Notes under the pieces: model-generated
Database searches by the model: none
What the model saw: the letters and a program-made list of their open reading frames with translations, nothing else
Told to the model about the DNA's origin: nothing
In this document: positions 55,841 to 64,000 of the stretch, one piece after another
Position numbering within the stretch: the first letter of the stretch is position 1
Layout of the letters: each line of letters starts with the position of its first letter
Translations under genes and position numbers: made by a program
Source: Winogradskyella sp046545555
Lineage (GTDB): Bacteria > Bacteroidota > Bacteroidia > Flavobacteriales > Flavobacteriaceae
Direction: 5' to 3'
Assembly: GCF_046545555.1 (NCBI RefSeq)
Contig: NZ_JBHZTH010000005.1
Location: 182,691 to 246,690 of the forward strand
DNA length: 64,000 nucleotides

Positions 55841-55868
55841 AAAAGTCGCTTTTATAAAGCGACTTTTT
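55841..55868 (+). terminator. Rho-independent terminator after ompH
   Basis: A 12-bp stem (55841-55852 with 55856-55867; agtcgcttt/aaagcgact core) with 3-nt loop is followed by a T-run, 25 bp past the ompH stop and 13 bp before murI. Confidence 0.8.
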
Positions 55869-55880
55869 ACTTTTGTAATA

Positions 55881-56660
55881 ATGAGTAATAAACCAATAGG
55901 CATATTTGATTCTGGAATTGGAGGCACATCTATCTTCAAGGAAATTCATGCATTATTACCTTACGAGAATTATATATATTTAGCGGATAGTAAAAATGCA
56001 CCCTATGGCAATAAGACTGAAGCAGAAATACTTCAATTAAGTATTAAGAATACAAAATTGCTAATAAATAATGGCTGTAAGCTTATAGTTATAGCATGCA
56101 ACACTGCTACTACAAATGCAATTTATTACTTAAGATCTCATTACAATATTCCTTTTATAGGTATTGAGCCCGCAATAAAGCCTGCTGCATTAAATACAGA
56201 AACAAAAGCTATAGGTATATTAGCTACTAAAGGTACCTTAAGCAGCGAGTTATTTCATAAAACCACTGATATCTATGCTAGTGGTATTAAAGTTATTGAG
56301 CAAGTAGGTGAAGGAATAGTTCCATTAATTGAAGCTGGGAAACTAGAATCTAAAGAAATGAAAATACTTTTATCCTCATATTTAGAGCCTGTGCTAAAGC
56401 ATAACATAGACTATTTAGTACTAGGTTGTACACATTACCCATATCTTATACCTATACTTACTAAAATGCTACCTGCTAATGTAAAAATTATTGATTCGGG
56501 TTTAGCCGTTGCAAAACAAACTCATACTATACTTAATAGAGATAATTTGTTAAATAGTAACACTAAAAAACCTACAGTTAAATTTTATTCTAATGTCAAC
56601 GTAGAAGTCCTTGATTCAATATTGGATTATAAATTTAATGTTGAATATTTGGATTTTTAG
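55881..56660 (+). CDS. murI: Glutamate racemase
   Basis: A 259-aa cytosolic enzyme. It has GIFDSGIGG (D10, S11) and the two catalytic Cys, C73 in IACNTATTNA and C183 in LGCTHYPYL. It makes D-glutamate for peptidoglycan. The ATG is 13 bp after the ompH terminator, so a promoter inside the terminator region, or read-through, must drive it. Confidence 0.95.
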   Translation: MSNKPIGIFDSGIGGTSIFKEIHALLPYENYIYLADSKNAPYGNKTEAEILQLSIKNTKLLINNGCKLIVIACNTATTNAIYYLRSHYNIPFIGIEPAIKPAALNTETKAIGILATKGTLSSELFHKTTDIYASGIKVIEQVGEGIVPLIEAGKLESKEMKILLSSYLEPVLKHNIDYLVLGCTHYPYLIPILTKMLPANVKIIDSGLAVAKQTHTILNRDNLLNSNTKKPTVKFYSNVNVEVLDSILDYKFNVEYLDF

Positions 56661-56693
56661 TAAGGTTAGTCTCATTATACTTACTAATATAAT

Positions 56694-57047
56694 ATGGTTT
56701 TAATCTTTGTGTATAATGCAAATTCTGGGAAATTAAATGCACTTTTTGATGCAGGTCATAAGTTATTTAGTCCTTCAACTTATCCTTGTAGTTTATGTGC
56801 TTTGACTTACGATACTTTCACGGAAAACAAAATATGGAAAGCCTTTAGAAAAGAAAGTGGCTTGGAGATAGAGTTTTATCACAAAGATGAATTTGAGGCT
56901 AAATTCTCTGACGCAAATGTGTTGTCTTACCCAATTATTTTAGGGTTAAAAAACGACACACTTTCACCATTACTTAATAGTAATCTATTAAACGAAATAT
57001 TAGATATTGAGACTTTAATAGAAAGATTAAAATCTACTCTTCTTTAA
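56694..57047 (+). CDS. Small CxxC protein, function unknown
   Basis: A 117-aa protein, no signal peptide. An N-terminal beta-alpha start (VLIFVYNANSGKLNALFDAGHKLF) is followed by the CxxC motif PCSLCALTYDTF, then VLSYPIILGLKND. The layout, with CxxC and a following helix, is loosely thioredoxin-like, but no family is recognised. Similar small proteins are sometimes loosely labelled GTPase in databases (from memory), which the sequence does not support. It is 33 bp after murI. Its last 14 bp overlap the 3' end of the convergent carbonic anhydrase gene. Confidence 0.7.
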   Translation: MVLIFVYNANSGKLNALFDAGHKLFSPSTYPCSLCALTYDTFTENKIWKAFRKESGLEIEFYHKDEFEAKFSDANVLSYPIILGLKNDTLSPLLNSNLLNEILDIETLIERLKSTLL

Positions 57048-57552
57048 ACCAACCCGAATATTTTACATAATTATTAGCAATACGATTAATTTCTCCAGAA
57101 ATAAGTTCTTCACTAATATCTTTTATCTTTTTAGCTGGCATACCTGCATAAATACTTCCTGATTTTACAATTGTACCTTTAGTAACTACAGCACCCGCTG
57201 CTACAATGCTATTGCTTTCTATGATACAATCATCCATAATAATACTTCCCATACCTATGAGTACGTTATCTTTTATTGTACAACCGTGAACAATCGCGTT
57301 ATGTGCAATAGATACGTTATTACCAATTGTTGTCGGCGATTTCTGGTAGGTTGCATGAATAATTGCACCGTCTTGCACGTTTACTTTATTTCCCATTTTA
57401 ATAAAATGGACATCTCCTCTAATTACGGCATTAAACCAAATACTACATTCGTTTCCCATCGTCACCTCACCTACAATAGTTGCATTATCTGCAACGTAAC
57501 AGTCTTCTGGTATTATTGGGTGTATTCCTTTTACTGGTTTTATTATTGGCAT
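57034..57552 (-). CDS. Gamma carbonic anhydrase-family hexapeptide-repeat protein
   Basis: A 172-aa protein. It is a left-handed beta-helix of hexapeptide repeats (ADNATIVGEV, IGNNVSIAHNAIVHGC, VLIGMGSIIMDDC). The metal ligands H66, H84 and H89 keep the spacing of Methanosarcina Cam. The proton-shuttle acidic loop is not clear, so carbonic anhydrase activity is uncertain. It lies 5 bp downstream of the response regulator, so it is probably co-transcribed. Confidence 0.85.
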   Translation of the reverse strand: MPIIKPVKGIHPIIPEDCYVADNATIVGEVTMGNECSIWFNAVIRGDVHFIKMGNKVNVQDGAIIHATYQKSPTTIGNNVSIAHNAIVHGCTIKDNVLIGMGSIIMDDCIIESNSIVAAGAVVTKGTIVKSGSIYAGMPAKKIKDISEELISGEINRIANNYVKYSGWFKEE

Positions 57553-57557
57553 ATTTT

Positions 57558-58292
57558 CTATTTAAAATAAGATAACAGATCTGCTTTCTTAGAAGCAGAG
57601 ACCATAATTTCTTTTCCGTTACTCAACACAACGCTTCCTCCTTTTCCTTTTACATACTTTACAACTTCATTTACATTTACCAAATAACTTTTATGGACTC
57701 TAGCAAAATTAGCATCCTTAAGGCTTTCTTCGATATATTTTAAAGTCTTACTTACTAGCTTCTTTTTATTCGTATTTAAATATATTTCTGTATAGTTATC
57801 GTCAGCTTTACAATACATAATATTAGATGTTTCTAAAACCTCAAAACCGTCTTGTTGTGGTATAGTAATTTTACCATCCACTGAATTTGTTTTTGGCACT
57901 AGGACTTGGTCTTGTAAGGCATCTTCTTTAGTCCTAATTTCAGTAACATAATCTACAGCTTTAATTAACTCATCTATAGATATTGGCTTCATTAAATAAT
58001 AAGATGCATGGGCATTCAAGGCCTCTATAGCATAATGATTATAAGCCGTAACAAATAAGGTTTCAAAATTAATATCACCTACTTTATCTAATAAATCAAA
58101 AGCATTTCCGTAAGGCATTTCTACATCTAAGAATACCACATCTAAATCATTGTTTCTTATTAAAACTAATCCCTCTTCTACATTACCAGCCTCTCCCAAA
58201 ATTGAAATATTTGGGCAATATTTTGTAAGATAGTTCCTTAGGATTTCCCTACTTTTCTCTTCGTCTTCTACTATTATGGCGTTTAATTTCAT
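57558..58292 (-). CDS. LytTR-family response regulator
   Basis: A 244-aa protein. The receiver domain (1-120) has phosphoacceptor D56 in VVFLDVEMP, and acidic residues E9/D10. About 140-240 is a LytTR DNA-binding domain with YCKADDNYTEIYL and FARVHKSYLVNVNEV. LytTR proteins bind two direct repeats about 21 bp apart. Such a repeat lies at 60573-60610. It is directly downstream of its kinase gene, with a 1-bp gap. Confidence 0.93.
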   Translation of the reverse strand: MKLNAIIVEDEEKSREILRNYLTKYCPNISILGEAGNVEEGLVLIRNNDLDVVFLDVEMPYGNAFDLLDKVGDINFETLFVTAYNHYAIEALNAHASYYLMKPISIDELIKAVDYVTEIRTKEDALQDQVLVPKTNSVDGKITIPQQDGFEVLETSNIMYCKADDNYTEIYLNTNKKKLVSKTLKYIEESLKDANFARVHKSYLVNVNEVVKYVKGKGGSVVLSNGKEIMVSASKKADLLSYFK

Positions 58293-58293
58293 T

Positions 58294-60456
58294 TTAGTCT
58301 TTTTTTAAAGTCACTTCGACTTTAGTTCCTGTGTCTTCTATATCTTGGTAGTCTTCTATTTTAATATCTACTTTATCTTTATACATTTTATTTAAAATAG
58401 CAACTCGCTCTTTAATATTGCTCATCCCTTTTGAATTCTGTTTTTTCTGATTAGCTGTTTTTAAAGCTTTAGAACGTTCTCTACCAATTCCGTCATCCGT
58501 TACAGTAATTGTTATTGTATCCTTTGATTTAGGTTTAATAGTTATATTTAATTGCCCTTTTTCAGATTTATAGCGTAATCCATGCCATACCGCATTTTCT
58601 ATATATGGTTGAAGTAACATCGGTGGAATTTGAAAATCCTCTAAATCAAGATTTTCGTCAACTGTAATAGCATAGTCAAACTTATCTTGAAATCTAAAAT
58701 GCTCGAGCTTAGTGTATAACTCTAGTAATTCAATTTCTTTTTGCAAAGGGATAAAATCCTCTTCACTATTCTCCAAAACTGAGCGCATCAAATTTGAAAA
58801 ATCAGATAAATATTTATTTGCAGTACGCTCATCATTAGTTGCTATAAAACTATTAACAGAATTTAAGGCGTTAAAAATAAAATGAGGATTCATTTGACTT
58901 CTTAAAGATTTTAAAGCCAATAAATTATTTGACAAACGTTGCTGTTTAATATATTTATATATCAATAATCCAGTAATTAAGAGTAATACTAAACCACCTA
59001 TTAGCGAGTAGATAGTTACTTGCTGGCTTTTATAACGTTCTTGGGCAAGTTCTAAATTAGTACGAGATAGTATTCTATCACTTTCTAATGAGGTAATTCT
59101 ATTCTGTTGTTCTGCTAATTTTCTACTAAAGCGTGCTACCTGAGAAGTCTCTTGTACTTTTTGAGCATACAATTCGTCAACGACTCTTATATGCTCTTCT
59201 AACACCGCATAACCCTTTTTGGTATCACCTGTCTCTATTAAGGCACTCGATAAATTTCTGGTGGCATCTCTTTTTACGACCAAATCACCAGTTTTTTCTG
59301 CCTCTTCTATACTCTTTTCGTAAAATGGTATCGCATCATTGTTTCTGTTTTGTAAAACAAGTGCATTCGCAATTTTATAATTCTGTTTCTGAGCAGTTAA
59401 CGGACTCTCGTTAGAGATTACGGAATCTCTTTCAATATCCTTTATATCATTAATAATTTGTTTTCTTAAAACTATTTCATTTTCATAGTCTTCATTATTA
59501 CTATTAAACTCAGCTACTTTTGCTTTTTCTTCAACAGCTCTTGTTTTGTTTTCTTTCGAAGCTAATTCTAAGGAATTATCAAAATAACCTTTAGCCTTCT
59601 TTTTTCTACCTTGCGCATTATAGGTCTGAGCAATTTTTGAATTTAAATCAGTAATCTTAGGCGTTATAAAGTGTTCTTTCGCAACATCTAAACCTAGATT
59701 GTAAGACTTTGTCGCTTGTTGATAGTTCTTTCTATTTAAATAAGCATCACCTAAACCTTCGTAAAGGATTACCTTTTCATAATTAGACAAATTATCAATA
59801 TCCAATTCATTATAAGTATTAATACTTTTTTGAGAATCATCATTCATTAAGTATGATTTAGCTAACTTAAGCTTAGCTGAACTTTTTTCTGAATTTTGTA
59901 GACTTATTTTATATGCCGATATGGCAAGATCAAACTGTTTCCAATAAGTATAAACATCTCCCAAAAGCTCGTGAGCTTCTGCACTTTGACCTACAGAAAC
60001 ATTAACATTTAGTGCGTCACCAATAAATTTAATACTTTTAGTAGCATCTTTTTTAATATAAAAATCTGCAGAATCTATTAGTCGATTAAATGCTTTCTTT
60101 TCATTATTAATCCTTTGACGTTTATTAGTCGGATATTCATCAGATTCTACCTGAAAATACAAACGATCATCCCCTTTTATTGTATAATAAATTGGGTCAA
60201 ATGAATCGTGTGTGACCATAAGTTCATCACCCACTCTGGCTTGTATTGTAAATTTCCCATCAACGTCTGTCGTTGTATACTTACTACCATTAATCTGCAC
60301 ACTTACTTTTGAAATAGGACTGTAAGTTTGCTCATCATAAACAGAACCTCTTATTGTTAAAATTGGTGTTTTTTCGGGTGCATTGTTTTGGGCATGAGAT
60401 ATTGCACCAGCGGCGATTAAAAATAAAGTTAATATAAATTTATGTAGTGTCTTCAC
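58294..60456 (-). CDS. LytS-type sensor histidine kinase with TPR repeats
   Basis: A 720-aa protein. Residues 1-23 are a signal peptide. About 30-110 is a carboxypeptidase-regulatory-like domain (RGSVYDEQTYSPISKVSVQ). About 115-440 are tetratricopeptide repeats. A membrane helix lies at about 478-499. A His_kinase domain has H525 in QMNPHFIFNALNSV, followed by HATPase motifs (PPMLLQPYIENAVWHGL, DDGIGRER). The start codon is GTG at 60456; no ATG lies before the conserved signal peptide. Periplasmic repeats would sense an envelope signal. It is divergent from the SIMPL-VWA operon. Confidence 0.92.
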   Translation of the reverse strand: MKTLHKFILTLFLIAAGAISHAQNNAPEKTPILTIRGSVYDEQTYSPISKVSVQINGSKYTTTDVDGKFTIQARVGDELMVTHDSFDPIYYTIKGDDRLYFQVESDEYPTNKRQRINNEKKAFNRLIDSADFYIKKDATKSIKFIGDALNVNVSVGQSAEAHELLGDVYTYWKQFDLAISAYKISLQNSEKSSAKLKLAKSYLMNDDSQKSINTYNELDIDNLSNYEKVILYEGLGDAYLNRKNYQQATKSYNLGLDVAKEHFITPKITDLNSKIAQTYNAQGRKKKAKGYFDNSLELASKENKTRAVEEKAKVAEFNSNNEDYENEIVLRKQIINDIKDIERDSVISNESPLTAQKQNYKIANALVLQNRNNDAIPFYEKSIEEAEKTGDLVVKRDATRNLSSALIETGDTKKGYAVLEEHIRVVDELYAQKVQETSQVARFSRKLAEQQNRITSLESDRILSRTNLELAQERYKSQQVTIYSLIGGLVLLLITGLLIYKYIKQQRLSNNLLALKSLRSQMNPHFIFNALNSVNSFIATNDERTANKYLSDFSNLMRSVLENSEEDFIPLQKEIELLELYTKLEHFRFQDKFDYAITVDENLDLEDFQIPPMLLQPYIENAVWHGLRYKSEKGQLNITIKPKSKDTITITVTDDGIGRERSKALKTANQKKQNSKGMSNIKERVAILNKMYKDKVDIKIEDYQDIEDTGTKVEVTLKKD

Positions 60457-60572
60457 CTGTGTGAATAAGTTTAAATTTTAATAAACTTACATACTTTATT
60501 TGGTTTCGAAAAATGGCCTTATAAGAATTAAGAGCTATTAGTGTCTTAAATTAACTCACTTACTAAACCTGT

Positions 60573-60610
60573 ACGCTATCTCACTCATTGAAAACGCTAC
60601 TTCACTCATT
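60573..60610. promoter_or_regulatory. Direct repeat with 21-bp period, candidate LytTR operator
   Basis: The units acgctatctcactcatt (60573-60589) and acgctacttcactcatt (60594-60610) match at 15 of 17 positions and are offset by exactly 21 bp, two helical turns. LytTR regulators bind pairs of about 9-bp direct repeats spaced 12-13 bp, which is this geometry. It lies 66 bp upstream of the SIMPL gene and 117 bp upstream of the kinase gene. Confidence 0.6.
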
Positions 60611-60675
60611 CTAAATTTTAATTAATCTTTTTTAGACTGAGCTTTACAACATCATTAATCAAAACATAAATCAAA

Positions 60676-61707
60676 ATGAAAAAAGGCAATCTGTGCGTTT
60701 TTCTGGCAATGCTATTATTTAGCAGCATTCAAGGACAACATAAAGGAAATTACAATCAAATTACACAAGATATTTCTAGACAAAATATCTTAACATCTGG
60801 CAATGCAAACATCTATAATCCTGCTATACAACAACAAATTCATAAGACATTACATCCAACTAATGTATTAACGATTGATGTTAAAGCGTTACAAAATACA
60901 AGTGCGACAACATATACTGCTGTTTTTAACCTATCTCAAATCGGACCTACGGCTGAAGCAACTAATGCTTTAATGAAAGCCAGAATTGATAGTATTAAAA
61001 TGAGATTAGATACAAAGGGTATTACTCAAAAAAATATCGCTATTGATGTTATATCCTTTGTGCCTAAATACGAAATAGAGGTTACTAAAAAACTGTTTAG
61101 CAAAACTTATACAGAGGTTCCTAAGGGTTTTGAGCTACAACAAAATATTCATATTCAATTTACAAAAACAAGTCAATTTGAATTAATACTAGAGGCCTGT
61201 GCTAAAAGTGAGGTTTATAACCTGGTTAAGGTTGATTATTTTATTGAGGATATTCAGAACGTCTATAAAAATCTGCAAGACCAATTGTTAAAACTTATAG
61301 AAAATAAGAAAGTATACTATCAAGCTTTAGGTTTTGAAATGAGTGACTACAACGTGGCAATAGCTGATGACAAATACTGCTATTTCCCTAAAGACTTTTA
61401 CCAAAGTTACCAAGCTTATAATAGTGTTTCATTTGAATCTTTTAACAAAGACAAAGGAGTTACTCAGGCACAAAAACAAACATCTTACTATTATCAACCG
61501 TTAACCTATGAGCGATACGATATAGTTATAAACCCTTCAATATTAGAGCCTGTTGTACAAATTGGTATGAACATAAAATTAGTCTTTACACCTAAACCTA
61601 AAGAGAAAGAACAAGCACCAATAACAAAGACCGAGATTGATCATAAATACTATGTCATTTCACCTAATGGCACTATCGACGTAAAAGAATTAAACACAAA
61701 AAACTAA
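60676..61707 (+). CDS. Exported SIMPL-domain-like protein
   Basis: A 343-aa protein with a signal peptide (MKKGNLCVFLAMLLFSSIQGQ). About 55-230 resembles the SIMPL/DUF541 fold: LTIDVKALQNTSATTYTAVF, MKARIDSIKMRLDTKGITQKNI, and the block SFVPKYEIEVTKK. The C-terminal half is less clear (YYQPLTYERYDIVI). The domain call is tentative. It is probably periplasmic. It is followed after 4 bp by the VWA gene, and the pair is divergent from the LytS/LytTR system. Confidence 0.6.
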   Translation: MKKGNLCVFLAMLLFSSIQGQHKGNYNQITQDISRQNILTSGNANIYNPAIQQQIHKTLHPTNVLTIDVKALQNTSATTYTAVFNLSQIGPTAEATNALMKARIDSIKMRLDTKGITQKNIAIDVISFVPKYEIEVTKKLFSKTYTEVPKGFELQQNIHIQFTKTSQFELILEACAKSEVYNLVKVDYFIEDIQNVYKNLQDQLLKLIENKKVYYQALGFEMSDYNVAIADDKYCYFPKDFYQSYQAYNSVSFESFNKDKGVTQAQKQTSYYYQPLTYERYDIVINPSILEPVVQIGMNIKLVFTPKPKEKEQAPITKTEIDHKYYVISPNGTIDVKELNTKN

Positions 61708-61711
61708 AAAG

Positions 61712-62881
61712 ATGAAAAAATTTGTAAAAACTACTGCATTGGCTATGTCTCTATTAACATGTGTAGCATGCCATGCAAACACAAACTCAAATACTAAACG
61801 TATTGCAATGTCACAAAGGTCAGCCCAACCTGTACCGAAAATTGAAGAACCTGAAATTAAAGTAGCTTTATTACTTGACACAAGTAATAGCATGGATGGT
61901 TTAATTGACCAAGCTAAAGCTCAACTATGGCAAATAGTAAATGAACTTTCTTATGCAAAATGTGACGAGCAAAATCCAAATCTAAAAATTGCTCTTTATG
62001 AATACGGTAACGATAATCTTAATGCAGACGAAGGTTACTTAAGGCAAGTAATTCAATTTAGTGATGATTTAGACGAAATATCTAAATCACTATTTTCACT
62101 AACGACCAAAGGTGGTAATGAATATTGTGGTAAAGTGATTAAAGCTGCCTTGGATCAATTAAATTGGGGAGAAAGTAATAAGGATCTTAAATTTATTTTC
62201 ATTGCTGGAAATGAACCTTATACACAAGGAAATTTTAGTTACAAAAACGCATCTAAATTAGCCCATCAAAATGATATTACAGTGAATACGATTTTCTGTG
62301 GTGATTACAATCAAGGTGTATCTAGTTATTGGAAAGATGGTGCAGATCTAACACATGGAAATTACATGGCTATAAATCACAATAAAGCAACAGTCCATAT
62401 TACATCTCCTTATGATGACAGAATCTTAGAACTTAATGAATTGCTGAACAAAACATATGTAGCTTATGGCAAAGTAGGTAGAAAAAAAATTGAACTGCAG
62501 GCAGAACAAGATTCTAATGCTAGAGGCTATAATAAAGCAAATGCTGTAAGCAGAACGGTAAGCAAAAGCTCTCGTTTATATAAAAATAGTACGTGGGACT
62601 TGGTCGATGCAGAAAAAGAAGAGCACTTTTCTTATGATAAGCTCGAAGAAAGTGAACTTCCTAAAGAACTAAAAGGAAAATCAAAAGTCGAAATTAAATC
62701 TTATATAAATAAAAAGCGAAAGGAACGAGAAAAGCTTCAACTGGCTATTGTAGAATTAAACACAAAGCGACGTTTATATATTGATAAAAAATCTATAGAC
62801 TCAGCAAACGGCCTTGAAAATGCGATGGTAAAAGCCATTAGAAAACAAGCGGAAAAGAAAAATTATAAATGGAATAATTAA
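61712..62881 (+). CDS. VWA-domain protein, probably exported or lipid-anchored
   Basis: A 389-aa protein. The N-terminus has a hydrophobic segment ending CVAC, so it is possibly a lipoprotein with Cys 20, although Cys at -3 is atypical. The von Willebrand A domain (about 48-240) has a MIDAS motif DTSNS (56-60). The C-terminal 150 residues are charged, with a Lys-rich helix (NKKRKEREKLQLAIVELN). VWA domains mediate metal-dependent protein contacts. It is the second gene of the SIMPL operon, ended by a strong terminator. Confidence 0.85.
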   Translation: MKKFVKTTALAMSLLTCVACHANTNSNTKRIAMSQRSAQPVPKIEEPEIKVALLLDTSNSMDGLIDQAKAQLWQIVNELSYAKCDEQNPNLKIALYEYGNDNLNADEGYLRQVIQFSDDLDEISKSLFSLTTKGGNEYCGKVIKAALDQLNWGESNKDLKFIFIAGNEPYTQGNFSYKNASKLAHQNDITVNTIFCGDYNQGVSSYWKDGADLTHGNYMAINHNKATVHITSPYDDRILELNELLNKTYVAYGKVGRKKIELQAEQDSNARGYNKANAVSRTVSKSSRLYKNSTWDLVDAEKEEHFSYDKLEESELPKELKGKSKVEIKSYINKKRKEREKLQLAIVELNTKRRLYIDKKSIDSANGLENAMVKAIRKQAEKKNYKWNN

Positions 62882-62887
62882 TTAAAT

Positions 62888-62919
62888 AAAAAAGGCTCAA
62901 TTTTCATTGAGCCTTTTTT
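62888..62919. terminator. Bidirectional terminator
   Basis: A 14-bp stem (62888-62901 with 62906-62919, ggctcaat/attgagcc core) with tttc loop has A-run and T-run ends. It lies between the convergent VWA and PorP/SprF genes. Confidence 0.9.
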
Positions 62920-62921
62920 AT

Positions 62922-63932
62922 TTAATTAATTGCCGGACAATTACACTCATATTTTTCTCTTCTACAATTAAAGTTATATCCTAATGTTATTTGGTGAAAA
63001 CCACCTGTATTAAAATTAACTGTATTAGCTTGATATGAATAGGTATATGCAAAAACAAAATTATTATAATCTACACCCAAGAAAGGCGTAATATATTGCA
63101 GCTTTTGACTACTAATACCTGAGCCATCAACAAATTCTGCTCCATCTAAACTTCTTCTATATGATAACCCGCCCCATACTTTACCAAAATCCATCTCACG
63201 ATAGACTTTAGCATTTATATCTATCGAAGATTCTTCTGTAGCATCTCTATACATATACATTATTGAAGGTTCGTAGCTCCATTCACTTCCATATTTGCTA
63301 AAAGTATAACCCGCTGAAAACAAATACGTCCTTAAATTATCAAATTCAAAACCTTGATCGTTAAAGTTAATTCCCTCATTGTTTAAAATATTCTTAGCAG
63401 TAAAGTGTGCATAAAAGTCTATAAAATGATAAGAAAATCCGAAGTCCACGTTAAAGTTTGTAGCACTTTGTTCTATACCTGCAACAAGTGGATCAAACTC
63501 ACCTGGTGCTAAAAAATCTGTTTCATCTAATTTATATTGTAAAAACCCTGCGCTTAAACCGAATGATAGCATGTTTAAATCTATCTCGTTCCTTGAAAAC
63601 ATTAAGTGATATGCAAATGTTGCATAACCACCCACTGTAGAATGATATCCATTAGCATCATTGAAAATCACACCTCCTATACCTACTGGAGAATCACCTA
63701 TTCTTCCATTAGCACTTATCGTTTGTAAACTCGGTGCATCGTCTACTCCAAACCATTGTTGCCTTGCAGTCAATCTAACTTTTGCACAGTTGGCTACACC
63801 AGCCATAGATGGATGTATTAGGTAATAGTTATCTGTTAAATAATCTGAATAAATTGGTATACCCTCTTGAGCAAAACTGAAATTTGCTACTAAGGCTGTA
63901 AAGGCTACTAAACAAAACTTTTTTAATCTCAT
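62922..63932 (-). CDS. Type IX secretion PorP/SprF family membrane protein
   Basis: A 336-aa protein with a signal peptide (about 1-21, ALVANFSFAQ) and a beta-barrel. Family marks include YLIHPSMAGVANCAKVRLTARQQWFG near the N-terminus, split here as one 26-residue block at about 37-62, and the ending FHQITLGYNFNC. PorP/SprF proteins help display T9SS cargo with type B sorting domains. It starts 8 bp after the stop of such a cargo gene at the window edge, the usual pairing. Confidence 0.9.
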   Translation of the reverse strand: MRLKKFCLVAFTALVANFSFAQEGIPIYSDYLTDNYYLIHPSMAGVANCAKVRLTARQQWFGVDDAPSLQTISANGRIGDSPVGIGGVIFNDANGYHSTVGGYATFAYHLMFSRNEIDLNMLSFGLSAGFLQYKLDETDFLAPGEFDPLVAGIEQSATNFNVDFGFSYHFIDFYAHFTAKNILNNEGINFNDQGFEFDNLRTYLFSAGYTFSKYGSEWSYEPSIMYMYRDATEESSIDINAKVYREMDFGKVWGGLSYRRSLDGAEFVDGSGISSQKLQYITPFLGVDYNNFVFAYTYSYQANTVNFNTGGFHQITLGYNFNCRREKYECNCPAIN

Positions 63933-63940
63933 AATAAATT

Positions 63941-64000
63941 CTATCGTTTCAAGGTAAAATGGGCTCTAAATTCTTTTTGTTGACCTGTTAGTATTTCTTC
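63941..64000 (-). CDS. 3' end of a T9SS type-B (gliding-associated C-terminal domain) protein, partial
   Basis: The minus strand from the window edge encodes EEILTGQQKEFRAHFTLKR then TAG. The ending, a short turn followed by GxFTLKR-like sequence, is the last strand of the gliding-motility-associated C-terminal domain. It lies just upstream of a porP/sprF gene, as these cargo genes usually do. Only 19 codons are visible. Confidence 0.7.
   Translation of the reverse strand, partial: EEILTGQQKEFRAHFTLKR

Noticed and set aside
55868..55875. TACTTTTG as a -7 element for murI
   Set aside because: Matches TAnnTTTG but lies 5 bp before the ATG and within the ompH terminator tail; leaderless start is unlikely without TSS data.
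1..64000. CRISPR arrays, rRNA genes, insertion sequences, integrases
   Set aside because: No regularly spaced repeats, rRNA motifs or transposase/integrase motifs were found.

Overview
The window reads as chromosome of a member of the Bacteroidota, most likely a marine Flavobacteriaceae. The evidence is AT-rich DNA, a SusC/SusD pair, type IX secretion (T9SS) C-terminal sorting domains, a PorP/SprF protein, a short RpoD lacking region 1.1, TAnnTTTG-like -7 promoter elements, and the flavobacterial core gene order nadK - DUF6089 - uppS - bamA - ompH - ompH - murI. The genus cannot be fixed from sequence alone. No transposase, integrase, prophage, CRISPR array or rRNA was seen.

Region 1 (about 0.1-24.1 kb) is an accessory polysaccharide-utilisation region. 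It opens with a membrane-anchored propeller/Y_Y_Y/HTH regulator and a secreted protein with six EF-hands. Next comes a block of three exported proteins: a Calx-beta lipoprotein, a small helical protein and a T9SS protein with lectin-like modules. A SASA-type carbohydrate esterase lies head to head with a large T9SS-secreted G8/beta-helix protein resembling animal CEMIP/TMEM2. The core operon on the minus strand runs susC, susD, three S1 sulfatases, then a GH10 glycosidase. Together these suggest uptake and breakdown of a sulfated, probably acylated polysaccharide that may have a xylan-like backbone. The substrate is inferred, not shown.

Region 2 (24.6-39.4 kb) starts at a tRNA-Gly/tRNA-Leu pair with a shared terminator and returns to core functions. 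These are mutS, a TrmH-family methyltransferase, a SAM methyltransferase, a fused folK-deoxynucleoside kinase, a queuosine-precursor transporter, an AsmA-like protein, rpoD, rpsU, a DUF2797 protein, a GH3-family protein and a PD40 propeller protein.

Region 3 (39.9-57.6 kb) holds a T9SS-secreted alpha/beta hydrolase, the clpX-clpP-tig proteostasis cluster and a pdxJ-hydrolase-membrane protein operon. It continues with the CBS-nadK-DUF6089-uppS-bamA-ompH-ompH-murI envelope cluster, a small CxxC protein and a gamma carbonic anhydrase.

Region 4 (57.6-64.0 kb) holds a LytTR response regulator and its LytS-type TPR kinase, divergent from a SIMPL-domain/VWA-domain operon. The shared intergenic region carries an imperfect direct repeat with a 21-bp period, the geometry expected of a LytTR operator. 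The right edge holds a PorP/SprF protein and the last 19 codons of an apparent T9SS type-B (gliding-associated) cargo protein.

Most notable points: the CEMIP-like protein in a sulfatase locus, the 21-bp direct repeat, the triplicated EF-hand module, non-ATG starts for bamA, mutS and the LytS kinase, and a strong terminator hairpin immediately before clpP.
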